Virus record (IMG/VR): IMGVR_UViG_3300036768_001377
Span: 1 to 31,523 of that record
Reading direction: 5' to 3' (one strand)
Length of the DNA: 31,523 nucleotides
Origin: a virus
Shown: positions 21,339 through 29,072 of the stretch, piece after piece
Numbering within the stretch: the stretch's first letter is position 1
How the letters are laid out: each line of letters opens with the position of its first letter
Made by a program: the position numbers and the translations under genes
Notes under the pieces: model-generated
Seen by the model: the letters and a program-made list of their open reading frames with translations, nothing else
Databases searched by the model: none
Told to the model about the DNA's origin: nothing

Positions 21339-22564
21339 GGCACGGGCCCCTGGAACGACGCGTAGAGCGCCATCACGTCACTCGAAAATTCTAGCCCTTC
21401 CAGCAGGCCGGCGTACACGTCGGCCACGAATTCACGGACGCTGTGGGCGGCCCTCCGGCTGACCTTGGTCGCGATGATCTGCTGCTCGGAGGTCAGCTCG
21501 GCGAGCCACAAGGTTTTGCGTTGCTCCTCGCCGAGCGAGCGATAATGCTTGGCGTGGCCGACCTCATGCCGGACGAGATGGTCACGGCTCAAGGTCGAGT
21601 AGAAGCCCGGGTTTGCGGCCAGAAAGGCCTTCGGATCGTTCCAGGCATCATGGTCCGGATTAAAGACGATGAGGTCCTCGTCGGTGTCGTAGGCGGCGAT
21701 GACATTCATCCGCTCGAAGGGGTCGTCGCACATCGCCTCCAGGTGGGCCCGCGACTCGCCAAGCGGGACGGATGCGACGCCGAGGTCCGCGGCGACCTTC
21801 GCGGCCCTGCCGATCTCGGTCTTGATCGGGCCCGGCCTGCCTGGCGTCGGCGTCGCGGTCTTTCTGCTCGGGAAGTTCGCCAAAAACGCCCGCAAGCGGT
21901 CGGCGTCGGGGGGCCTGGCCTTCGGCCGCTGCGGCCCGGATGGTCCGGCTTGGATGCCGACTCTGGAGGCGATCCCCTCAGCGGCGAGCCGGGCGATTTG
22001 GGCGCGGTCCAGGCCCGCGCCCTCGAGCTTCGCGACGAGGTCCTTGCGGGCCTGGGCGACGAGCCGGTGCACAGGCGTGTGCACGGCGGCGAAGGCCGTC
22101 TCGGCGATCGCCGCGGGGACGCCGGCGGCGGTCATCTGGCCGGCCGTCAGGCCCTTGATCGCGACGACCTCGCGGAGGGTGCGAACTCGGTAAGGAGTGA
22201 CGACGTCCTCCCACTCCACGACGCCCTGCCTGATGAGCCTGTAGCTGGCGGCCCCGACCGCGGCGACCTGCTGGTCGTGCGGCAGCGACTCGATCTTGGC
22301 GCGAAAGTCGGTGAACGGTTCGGGCGCCGGCTCGCCCGGCATCACGGGCGTCTGTGTGCAACGGCAGTGGCGGTGCAGCGGCAGCGGCCAGCTCCCCGAC
22401 TTGACTGCGCCGTCGTACTGGGCGCAGACGCCGCAGGTGTTGACCCAGTTGACGTGGAATTGATACCAGATGGCTCCGGTCGCGTTGGTCCACCTCGCGC
22501 CGGGCTCCCCCCATTCGATCTGAGGAGCATAGCCGGACCGGTTCTTGAGGGTGACGCCGGGCAT
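21335..22564 (-). CDS. MuF-like minor capsid protein fused to a metallopeptidase-like domain
   Basis: A 409-aa protein. The N-terminal ~80 residues carry the Mu gpF signature: [11 protein letters not shown] (C44, C47) and PLHRHCRC (C67, C69). Proteins of this type enter the procapsid with the portal and are ejected with DNA. A ~160-residue helical linker follows. The C-terminal part (about 245-409) has HEVGH at 333-337, a zinc-peptidase HExxH motif, and REFVAD with E378, a good third ligand as in gluzincins. MuF proteins with toxin-like C-termini are known from Firmicutes prophages. Its location away from the portal, after a long adhesin-like gene, is unusual. Activity and substrate are not inferable. 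Confidence 0.8.
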   Translation of the reverse strand: MPGVTLKNRSGYAPQIEWGEPGARWTNATGAIWYQFHVNWVNTCGVCAQYDGAVKSGSWPLPLHRHCRCTQTPVMPGEPAPEPFTDFRAKIESLPHDQQVAAVGAASYRLIRQGVVEWEDVVTPYRVRTLREVVAIKGLTAGQMTAAGVPAAIAETAFAAVHTPVHRLVAQARKDLVAKLEGAGLDRAQIARLAAEGIASRVGIQAGPSGPQRPKARPPDADRLRAFLANFPSRKTATPTPGRPGPIKTEIGRAAKVAADLGVASVPLGESRAHLEAMCDDPFERMNVIAAYDTDEDLIVFNPDHDAWNDPKAFLAANPGFYSTLSRDHLVRHEVGHAKHYRSLGEEQRKTLWLAELTSEQQIIATKVSRRAAHSVREFVADVYAGLLEGLEFSSDVMALYASFQGPVP

Positions 22565-22571
22565 CGTCTGC

Positions 22572-24644
22572 TCAGTAGGGGCTGTCGCTGGAGGGCGTGA
22601 GCGTGAGGCCGTCGATCGGGCCGGGACCGGTCCCGTCGGCCGTGATCGTCACCGACGTCGTATTCGACTCCTCGCCGGCGGCGTTGAACGCCCGCACGGC
22701 GACCCCGTATCCGACGCCGTTGGAAAACCCGTCCAGGTTGACGAGGTACGGTCCCGGGGTCGAAAAGGGGACCGTCGTCGCCGGATTGGAGTAGTCGGGC
22801 GCTCCGACGCCGGTATAGACGCGGAAGCCCGTGGGCCGCTTGCCGGCCGCCGGCGGCCGACAGATCCATTGCACTCGGAGCCTGCCGCCGGCCAGGGCGG
22901 ACGCCTGGAGCCCGGCCGGGGCCTCGGGCCGATTGGTGACATCCCTGTAAAAGCCGTCGATGACGACGTCGACCCGGGCGTCGAGGTTCTTCTCCTCCAG
23001 GTCGACCACCGGGTCGTAGACCCGCACTGCGAAGCGGTAGGCGCCTGGGTGGGCGATCGGCAGCGAATAGCTGAGGCCGCCGACCGAGGCGATGAATGAG
23101 GCGTAATCGATCGGGTCCGCGGACCCCGAATTGGCGTAGACCCGGTACTGGAAACTCGACAGAAAAGGCGACCAGTCGATCGCCCGGCCCGCGTCGATGG
23201 CCAGGGCGGACGCGACGACCCCGGCCCATGCGTCTGCGGCGTCGACGGCGTCGGCCGCGAACATGCTGAGGACGCTGGCGGACCATGCCGCCTCCGTGGA
23301 GGCGTCCGCGGCAAACAACGTCTTGCTGAGGAACGCCGGCTCGAGTCCTTGCGGCCGATCGGCCCCGAAGCTGACGGCGTGGACTGCCGCACGGTCCGGC
23401 GATGAGAGGCCATCACTGGCGAAACTCGCCCGAAAGAGCCACTCGGTCGCCGCGACCTGGGCGGTGTCTACGGTGAGGAGCAGGTCGTCATGGGACGTTG
23501 CGCCTCGGTCCTCCGCGCCGCCGGCTGAGTCGAGCGCGATCGTGTGCCCGACGATCCACTGGATGTCGGTGACACGTCCCCAATCGACTCCGATGTCACT
23601 GCTCGACGACGCGATATTCGCCTGGTAGCCCTGCGTGACGACGAGGGCGTGGTTGAACCCGAGACCCTGCGTGATGATCGGGCCGGTATTCGCCGCGACG
23701 GACGCGGACTGATCGACCCCGTCGCCGGTCGCCTGGTCGTGCCCGTAGGTGGAGGCGGCGCCGGCCGCCAGCTCGCGCGGCGTCCCCGCTTCGACGGCCC
23801 ACGTGGACGCCCACTCACTCCACGCCTCATTCAGGGCCGCCACGTCGACGACGACGCTGGCCAGCCAGTACTTGGCCGGCTCGGCGACACCGCCACCGTC
23901 GGACCCGAAAGTCAGGGTCGTGACCCATTCGAAGGCGCCGCGGCCGACCCCGTCGCGGAACTGCCACTGATCGACGTGGAGGCCGAGAGTGTTCGTCGCC
24001 AGGCCATTGAAGTAGAGGCCAGGTCGACCCGCTTCAGCAATCGCGGCATCAATCGCCTGGCAATCGACCTGGCCGTCCACCAGAAGTGCGATGGACGTCC
24101 CGCGCATCCGCAGCGTCACGCGCCGGCCGTCGCCCAGCGTCGCCACGCCGGTGGCGAGAGTGGTCAGCGTTCCAGCGACCGTCTTTCGGAGCTTGAACAC
24201 CTCCAGGAACGCATCGTAGACGGCGGAGTAATAGGTGTCGCTTGCGGGGCTGATGCGGCCGGCTGGGCCGACCCAGGCGTTGACCGGGCTGCCGACGACA
24301 TTGATGTCGACCGACACCTCGTAATCGGAGGTGGTCGGTGCCGCGATGGTGTTGTAATAGACGCTGGCCTGAGAGGTGTCCGACCGAGCGGTGTTGGCGT
24401 CGGTGATGACCGCCGAACCGACATAGCTGGGATGCCGCGTCCATGAGCCGCCCGTATCAGGCGTATGGCTGGCCAGCGGTGTTCCCGCGGAATTTGTGAA
24501 CGTGTCGTAATGCGACACCGGCGCCGATGTCCCGTCGTCGCAGGTCAGCCCATCGCCCGCGAGGAGCGAGACGTTGAGCTGGTAGCCCTGCACGATCAAC
24601 GACGCACCGGACTGTGTCCAGCCCTGCGTGATGACGAAGGACAT
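22572..24644 (-). CDS. Large virion surface protein: LamG/ConA-like domain, Fn3-like C-terminus
   Basis: A 690-aa protein. The N-terminus has short TQG motifs (ITQGWTQSGASLIVQGYQLNVS) that recur near the middle (ITQGLGFNHALVVTQGYQANIA). Residues about 45-235 (FTNSAGTPLASHTPDTGGSW...VVGSPVNAWVGPAGRISP...GRRVTLRMRGTSIALLVDGQ...RPGLYFNGLATNTLGLHVDQWQF) look like a concanavalin-A/LamG-type sandwich. A last ~118-residue part beginning PEAPAGLQASALAGG and ending AGEESNTTSVTITADGTGPGP is a fibronectin-III-like module. It lies before the MuF gene, so it may decorate the head or the neck, or be a host-binding protein. Confidence 0.65.
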   Translation of the reverse strand: MSFVITQGWTQSGASLIVQGYQLNVSLLAGDGLTCDDGTSAPVSHYDTFTNSAGTPLASHTPDTGGSWTRHPSYVGSAVITDANTARSDTSQASVYYNTIAAPTTSDYEVSVDINVVGSPVNAWVGPAGRISPASDTYYSAVYDAFLEVFKLRKTVAGTLTTLATGVATLGDGRRVTLRMRGTSIALLVDGQVDCQAIDAAIAEAGRPGLYFNGLATNTLGLHVDQWQFRDGVGRGAFEWVTTLTFGSDGGGVAEPAKYWLASVVVDVAALNEAWSEWASTWAVEAGTPRELAAGAASTYGHDQATGDGVDQSASVAANTGPIITQGLGFNHALVVTQGYQANIASSSSDIGVDWGRVTDIQWIVGHTIALDSAGGAEDRGATSHDDLLLTVDTAQVAATEWLFRASFASDGLSSPDRAAVHAVSFGADRPQGLEPAFLSKTLFAADASTEAAWSASVLSMFAADAVDAADAWAGVVASALAIDAGRAIDWSPFLSSFQYRVYANSGSADPIDYASFIASVGGLSYSLPIAHPGAYRFAVRVYDPVVDLEEKNLDARVDVVIDGFYRDVTNRPEAPAGLQASALAGGRLRVQWICRPPAAGKRPTGFRVYTGVGAPDYSNPATTVPFSTPGPYLVNLDGFSNGVGYGVAVRAFNAAGEESNTTSVTITADGTGPGPIDGLTLTPSSDSPY

Positions 24645-24660
24645 GCCGGGGTTCGATCGC

Positions 24661-25491
24661 TTAGGTAAGGGCCAGAGCGACGGTCAGGGACTGGGTGGTT
24701 GAACTACTCTTGGTCCCCAGAGAGGCGACCTTGCGGTTCAGAGCGCGGGGCCCGGCGCTGGTTCGGATGACCCATTCGTTCCAGGTGTAGTTCGCGTCGC
24801 TCGTCCCAAACGTGGACCGGAAGACGATGACGTTCGTCTTGCTGGCCAGTCCACCCGATGTGTAGGCGCCATTGCCACTGGATGAGTTCAGCGAAAAGGT
24901 GTTGCCGTCGATATACGTGATTTGCCAGATGCCATTGGCCGCCGTATTGCCCGCCACGCCGGTGATCGAGACCACGTCGTTGTTCGCGAAGCCGTGACTC
25001 GTCGCCGTGACCACGATTGGGGTGGCATTCGTGGCGTTGGTGATCGTCTTGCCGGCGCTGCTGCCGGAGTTGTCGGCGTGGACCGGGTAGGTCGCGTCCA
25101 TGGCCTTGTAGCTCTTGTTGACCGCGGCCTGCAAGTCCGTCTGCGTGTACGACTCTGCCACTGTGCTGTCGCCCACGCCGATCTGGGCGTTGGCGTTGTT
25201 GAAGTACGACAGCGCCCCCGTGCCGCCGTTGCCCATCAGGCACTCGAAGAGGACCGAGGCACCGCCGTAGAGCACGAGGTTGCCGCGACGACGGAGCACA
25301 CGGTCCGGCGCGTGCTCGCGGTAGAAGCGGCGCTCGCCCTCAGCCACGCCGTATTTAGCGCGATACTCGTCGATGTCGACCATCGGGTAGGTCTCGACCA
25401 AAGCCAGGACGCCCCAACCTGGCCGTTCGATCACGGGTGAGGGTGAGACGATATCCAGTGGCGCGGTCGTGATGATCGTCGTGTCAAACAT
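24661..25491 (-). CDS. Virion protein with repeat-type beta domain
   Basis: ATG 25491 (MFDTTIITTAPLDIVSPS) overlaps the upstream gene by 8 nt; the frame to 25761 is rejected as it lies in that gene. 276 aa. The middle part ITNATNATPIVVTATSHGFANNDVVSITGVAGNTAANGIWQITYIDGNTFSL is a well-known beta-hairpin module found in phage structural proteins (annotated as E1-FCCH-like in some databases). The N-terminal part is charged and includes DIDEYRAKYGVAEGERRFYREHAPDRVLRRR. Likely an exposed virion protein. Confidence 0.65.
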   Translation of the reverse strand: MFDTTIITTAPLDIVSPSPVIERPGWGVLALVETYPMVDIDEYRAKYGVAEGERRFYREHAPDRVLRRRGNLVLYGGASVLFECLMGNGGTGALSYFNNANAQIGVGDSTVAESYTQTDLQAAVNKSYKAMDATYPVHADNSGSSAGKTITNATNATPIVVTATSHGFANNDVVSITGVAGNTAANGIWQITYIDGNTFSLNSSSGNGAYTSGGLASKTNVIVFRSTFGTSDANYTWNEWVIRTSAGPRALNRKVASLGTKSSSTTQSLTVALALT

Positions 25492-26155
25492 GCGTGTGTT
25501 CCGGATCAGGGAGCGGGACGTCCGATTGCGGGAGTTGCAAAACCTCCTCGGCCGCCCAGTACAGGGCCCATTGGCTATCCCCCAGCGCGGCTGTACAGGC
25601 GCGGGAGAGGGAGGAGACGGTACGCACATGCCACGCGGCGACCTGGTCGGCGCCCTCGCGTTGGTCGCGCTCGCGTCGTGCGGCGAGCGTGCAGGCCGCG
25701 GCGAGGCCCCTTGCCGCGGCCTCGAAGGGGCCGGCGAGCTCGGCTTCGAGTGCGTAGCCATGGATCACGGCCCCACGGGCCACCGCGATGGCGGCGGCGC
25801 TGGGGCGGTCAGGCACCCGGTAGTAGCGCGGATCGAGAGTGTCGCGCCATAGCTCGTACGCGTGCGTCAAGAAGTCTTCGCGGGCATCGCGGAGCAAGCC
25901 CCGTAGGGATCCTGCCTGCCCGACCAGAGCGATCCTGAGTTCGTGCAGCCGTGCCACCGCGGCCTGGTAGCTTGGGCTGCGTGCCACTAGGCGAGCAGTC
26001 GGCCGTCCGTCCCGCTCCCGGCGAGCCTTTTGGGTCACACATTTCGCGGCGTGCGCAGCCGCGTCGTCCACCTTTCGACGGACCATTTCGTGGGCCCGTG
26101 CGACCCAGGGGGCGAGCCGCGCGGCCATCGCCGCGGCGGGGTCGGGATGGGTCAT
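25484..26155 (-). CDS. 223-aa unknown helical protein in the head-tail block
   Basis: The start has GAGGTAACTG before ATG 26155. Almost entirely helical and Ala/Arg-rich (AARLAPWVARAHEMVRRKVDDAAAHAAKCVTQKARRERDG..., AAAIAVARGAVIHGYALEAELAGPFEAAARGLAAACTLAARRERDQREG). It could be an internal scaffold, an ejected protein or a connector part. No motif decides. Confidence 0.58.
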   Translation of the reverse strand: MTHPDPAAAMAARLAPWVARAHEMVRRKVDDAAAHAAKCVTQKARRERDGRPTARLVARSPSYQAAVARLHELRIALVGQAGSLRGLLRDAREDFLTHAYELWRDTLDPRYYRVPDRPSAAAIAVARGAVIHGYALEAELAGPFEAAARGLAAACTLAARRERDQREGADQVAAWHVRTVSSLSRACTAALGDSQWALYWAAEEVLQLPQSDVPLPDPEHTHV

Positions 26156-26158
26156 CAG

Positions 26159-26836
26159 TTACCTCACAACGCGAGTGCAAAACCAGTTGCTGTCACGTTG
26201 CTCGTTCGGCGGATTCCAACGCAGCGTCAAGCGGGCCAAGAGCTCCATGAGCTCGTCGCTCACCACCCGGAACTTGACCACGAAGTCCCCCTTGCTGTCT
26301 CGGGCCTCGGCCCCGTATCGCTGCGCCAGCACGCTGAGCACCGTGGCATAGCGGAGGTCGCGGAGGTCATGGAGATCGCCGGGAGATCGGCCGGCCACGG
26401 CGGGGTCAATGTGGAATCTCCGGTTGAGCTGGTAGCTGGCCTCCTCGATCTGGGGATCCAGCGTGGCGATCAGGAACTCGACGCCGGAGACCCCGGAGGC
26501 TGGACCCGGCGGCTGCCCGACTCCGGCATCCTGCCCGAGCCGGCGGAGAGTGATCGTGCTGCCCTCAACGGTATCGACGGCAAGCAGTTCGCCTCCGCCT
26601 TTGAAGACCGAGGATGGCTTCCTCAAATGCACAACGTGCTGCGCTCGTACGCCCGAGCCCGCGAAATCGACGTCGACCGATCTCAGTGTCCAGCGCGATG
26701 TGCTCTGAAACTCACCATCCACCCCATGAGCCAGCTTTTGCCAGTCGGGGCACAGCGTTGCGAAATCACCCGCCGCGCGGATGGCGATGTTCTCATCCGT
26801 CGCGTAGACAGTGCCGACTTTGGCAGGGGCAGCCAT
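26159..26836 (-). CDS. Putative head-tail connector/adaptor protein
   Basis: A 225-aa protein with AGAGGTAAC directly before ATG 26836. The start AAPAKVGTVYATDENIAIRAAGDFATLCPDWQKLAHGVDG fits phage head-tail adaptor proteins, which start with a 'YATDEDi' strand. Strand-rich middle (TSRWTLRSVDVDFAGSGVRAQHVVHLRKP) and helical C-terminus. Two genes past the capsid in the late operon, where connectors lie. By-eye call. Confidence 0.5.
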   Translation of the reverse strand: MAAPAKVGTVYATDENIAIRAAGDFATLCPDWQKLAHGVDGEFQSTSRWTLRSVDVDFAGSGVRAQHVVHLRKPSSVFKGGGELLAVDTVEGSTITLRRLGQDAGVGQPPGPASGVSGVEFLIATLDPQIEEASYQLNRRFHIDPAVAGRSPGDLHDLRDLRYATVLSVLAQRYGAEARDSKGDFVVKFRVVSDELMELLARLTLRWNPPNEQRDSNWFCTRVVR

Positions 26837-26837
26837 G

Positions 26838-27122
26838 TTACCTCTTGCGTGACGCTTTGTCTGAGAGCCCGAGCTCGGTTGCGACTTCGGCGATCGCCGC
26901 GTCCACCCCCTTCAGGGCGAGTTCCAGGCTCTCTCGAGTCTGTCTGGCGTGCTCGAGCAGGCTGATTTGACTCTTGCGATCGAGCCGGGGGATCTGGCCC
27001 AGCGCATCCTGGATCTGGGCGACGTGCCAGAGCTGTCGGCAGCGGCCCGCCTGGTGCAGGTCGCGGCCCGTGGCCTGGGCGATCCGCTCAATGAATGGCC
27101 ATACGCCGGGAAATGTGTACAT
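26838..27122 (-). CDS. 94-aa unknown protein after the capsid gene
   Basis: The first gene after the capsid terminator, one base before the next gene's start. An N-terminal segment TFPGVWPFIERIAQATGRDLHQAGRCRQLWHVAQIQDALGQ is followed by an acidic/basic coiled region (SLLEHARQTRESLELALKGVDAAIAEVATELG). No ribosome site is clear. It could be a connector or a capsid-associated protein; I do not recognise it. Confidence 0.55.
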   Translation of the reverse strand: MYTFPGVWPFIERIAQATGRDLHQAGRCRQLWHVAQIQDALGQIPRLDRKSQISLLEHARQTRESLELALKGVDAAIAEVATELGLSDKASRKR

Positions 27123-27140
27123 AGGGTAAATCCGCGAGAG

Positions 27141-27169
27141 GAAAACCGCCGGGAGGCCGAAGCCTCCCG
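27141..27169 (-). terminator. UUCG-loop terminator between capsid gene and connector genes
   Basis: On the minus strand an 8-bp stem CGGGAGGC ... GCCTCCCG closes a TTCG tetraloop (27169-27150), followed by GCGG and TTTT (27146-27141 region). The UUCG loop is exceptionally stable. It lies about 60 bp beyond the capsid stop, so it probably terminates part of the transcripts and lets capsid mRNA dominate. Confidence 0.78.
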
Positions 27170-27230
27170 ACGGCCAGGAGCACCCACCATGCCGGATGGG
27201 GCGCGCGTGAAGATCTGTGGTCCGATCGAA

Positions 27231-28367
27231 TCAGGCGGCGGCGAAGGCAGTCACGCCCGAGACCCAGGCGTGGTGAGCCTCGTTGTCCAGCTCGATGGCT
27301 CCCTCCATGATCATGTCGCCCTCGAAGGCATCGCCCCGCGAGCCGCGTGGTTTGTCGAACAGGGGCCGCTTCAGCCGGATGCGGACCTCGGGCAGGCTCA
27401 GGCAGATCGCCGTGCCGGACCGCAGCAGCGGCGCGGGGACGATCGACACTCCGCCCAGAAAGGGGGCCTCGAAGAGGTCGATCGGGGTGCCGAAGGCGTT
27501 GGACCCGGCGTTCACCCGCATCGCCGCCTGGCCCCAGATCGCAAGCCCGCTCAAGAAGTCGGTGGAGACGAGCAACACACTGGGATTGCCGCCGCCGTTG
27601 AAGCAGGCCTGGAGGGTGTCGCGCACCAGGTCCGACGGCTTGTAGGCCGAGGCATTGGTCGGGCTGGTCACTTTGTTCGTGGTGCACAGATTGATCAGAC
27701 CGGTCATGAGCGGGCGGCTGGTCGTTGCCGAGAGGCCCACGCTCTTGCCGTAGTAGCAGGCGCTCTCGAAGTCGTCCATGACGTGCTGCATCGCCAGCAT
27801 CCGGTCGCGGTCCAGCGGGGTCGCGAAGCCGCCGGCATAGCTCGTATCGGCCTGCAAGGCGCCACCGACCTGGTAGGCGTGCTGCACCGTCTGGCAATAC
27901 TGGATGACCGCCTGGGGAATGCGGCTGACGCTCGTGACGTTCACCTCGGCCCCGGTGCGGGAATTACTCACCAGGTACACCGGCGTGCTGTTAGCGTGAG
28001 CGACAGCGGTTGTGCTGGCGTATCCACGGGTGACGGTTGCCGTGGTGGCGCTCGGGATCGCCGTGATGAGCATCAGCTCGTTCTCGATCTGCACGACGTC
28101 GCCGATGTCGTAGATCGAGCTGTCCGCGATCGTCATCGTCGTGCCGGCGCCGTCTGCGAACGCCGCGGTGAGTGCCGATGCGCGCGGCCGAAAGTTATCG
28201 TTCGCGATCAGGAACCTGGCCGAGCCGACGGACTGCTTCGGCAGCCGCGAGATCAGCGGCGTGCGGTTGACGAACCAGTTGATCGCCACGCCGAACACGT
28301 CGTCAGGGATCACGCCCGCATTGAACGCCGTGTATTGCGTCAGCGGGCCCCCCTCATAGAGCGGCAT
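27231..28367 (-). CDS. Major capsid protein (HK97 fold, SU10/DUF5309-like)
   Basis: A 378-aa protein with a strong GGAGGT ribosome site (28378-28373) before ATG 28367. The sequence matches the SU10 major capsid/DUF5309 pattern: PDDVFGVAINWFVNRTPLISRLPKQSVGS near the N-terminus, an N-terminal extension domain ADSSIYDIGDVVQIENELMLITAI...TVTRGYASTTAVAHANSTPVYLVS, then GAEVNVTSVSRIPQAVIQYCQTVQHAY, and a C-terminal part VRIRLKRPLFDKPRGSRGDAFEGDMIMEGAIELDNEAHHAWVSGVT. These proteins build the icosahedral shell with HK97 fold. It follows the scaffold and precedes a terminator, as is typical of a highly made structural protein. Confidence 0.85.
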   Translation of the reverse strand: MPLYEGGPLTQYTAFNAGVIPDDVFGVAINWFVNRTPLISRLPKQSVGSARFLIANDNFRPRASALTAAFADGAGTTMTIADSSIYDIGDVVQIENELMLITAIPSATTATVTRGYASTTAVAHANSTPVYLVSNSRTGAEVNVTSVSRIPQAVIQYCQTVQHAYQVGGALQADTSYAGGFATPLDRDRMLAMQHVMDDFESACYYGKSVGLSATTSRPLMTGLINLCTTNKVTSPTNASAYKPSDLVRDTLQACFNGGGNPSVLLVSTDFLSGLAIWGQAAMRVNAGSNAFGTPIDLFEAPFLGGVSIVPAPLLRSGTAICLSLPEVRIRLKRPLFDKPRGSRGDAFEGDMIMEGAIELDNEAHHAWVSGVTAFAAA

Positions 28368-28397
28368 CTGTTACCTCCAATGCGAAGAAACCCACAA

Positions 28398-29072
28398 TCA
28401 GTGAACGCGGGACAGGCCCCAAGCTTGAGCGCGGGACGCCATGAATTTGGTGATCTGGTCGGCCACTGACCCGGGCGGGGGCGGCTGCCTGGACGTGTCG
28501 CTACTGACCTGGGATCGGCTGCCATCGGCGCCCGCACCGCCGGTGCTCGCCGCGCGGAAGAGGCCGGCCAGGGCCTTGCTCTGGAGTCGCTCCGCGAGGT
28601 ATTCGGCGGCAGGTCGGAGCGTTGCCTTGTGACGGATCACTGGCTGGCCGTCTGGTCCGCGGACGGCCTCGAGCTCTTGGGCCAGCATCGTGCGAAGGAG
28701 GCGTGAGGTCTCGGCCGGATCCTCGCTGTTGAACTGCCGCCCGGCCAGGGCGTCGGTGATGACGGCGTTCAGTTTCTCGCTCCACCAGGCCTGCTCGATC
28801 TGGGACGCCTGGGCCAGGGCTTCGGCGTGCTTCTGCTCCCACGCTTTGCGCTGCTGGGCCAGGGCTTCTTCGATCTGCCCCTTCTCGGCCAGGGCGCGGA
28901 GGCGCTCTTGCTCCTTTTGATCGAGCTGGGCCTGGACGGTCTGCTGGAACTCGCGCAACTTCGCGAGCTCGGACTGCATCGCGCCGTAGGTGTTGGTATC
29001 CATGTGGACCAGCGGTGGGCTAGGCGATGCGCCCTGAGACTGCGATGGAGTCGTTGTTGAGTCCTGATTCAT
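28398..29072 (-). CDS. Capsid scaffold-like protein
   Basis: A 224-aa acidic, Gln/Glu-rich protein between portal and capsid. Long coiled-coil (residues 30-100: MQSELAKLREFQQTVQAQLDQKEQERLRALAEKGQIEEALAQQRKAWEQKHAEALAQ), then a globular helical part and a Ser/Gly/Pro-rich linker near 175-205, ending with a basic helical tail likely to contact the capsid. Scaffold proteins have this architecture and position. Start 29072 overlaps portal by 53 nt; an in-frame ATG at 29003 (17 bp past the portal stop) is an alternative. Confidence 0.72.
   Translation of the reverse strand: MNQDSTTTPSQSQGASPSPPLVHMDTNTYGAMQSELAKLREFQQTVQAQLDQKEQERLRALAEKGQIEEALAQQRKAWEQKHAEALAQASQIEQAWWSEKLNAVITDALAGRQFNSEDPAETSRLLRTMLAQELEAVRGPDGQPVIRHKATLRPAAEYLAERLQSKALAGLFRAASTGGAGADGSRSQVSSDTSRQPPPPGSVADQITKFMASRAQAWGLSRVH

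Noticed and set aside
26949-28469. 506-aa plus-strand frame opposite the capsid gene
   Set aside because: Shadow of the capsid gene caused by high GC; the capsid frame has a family match and a strong ribosome site.
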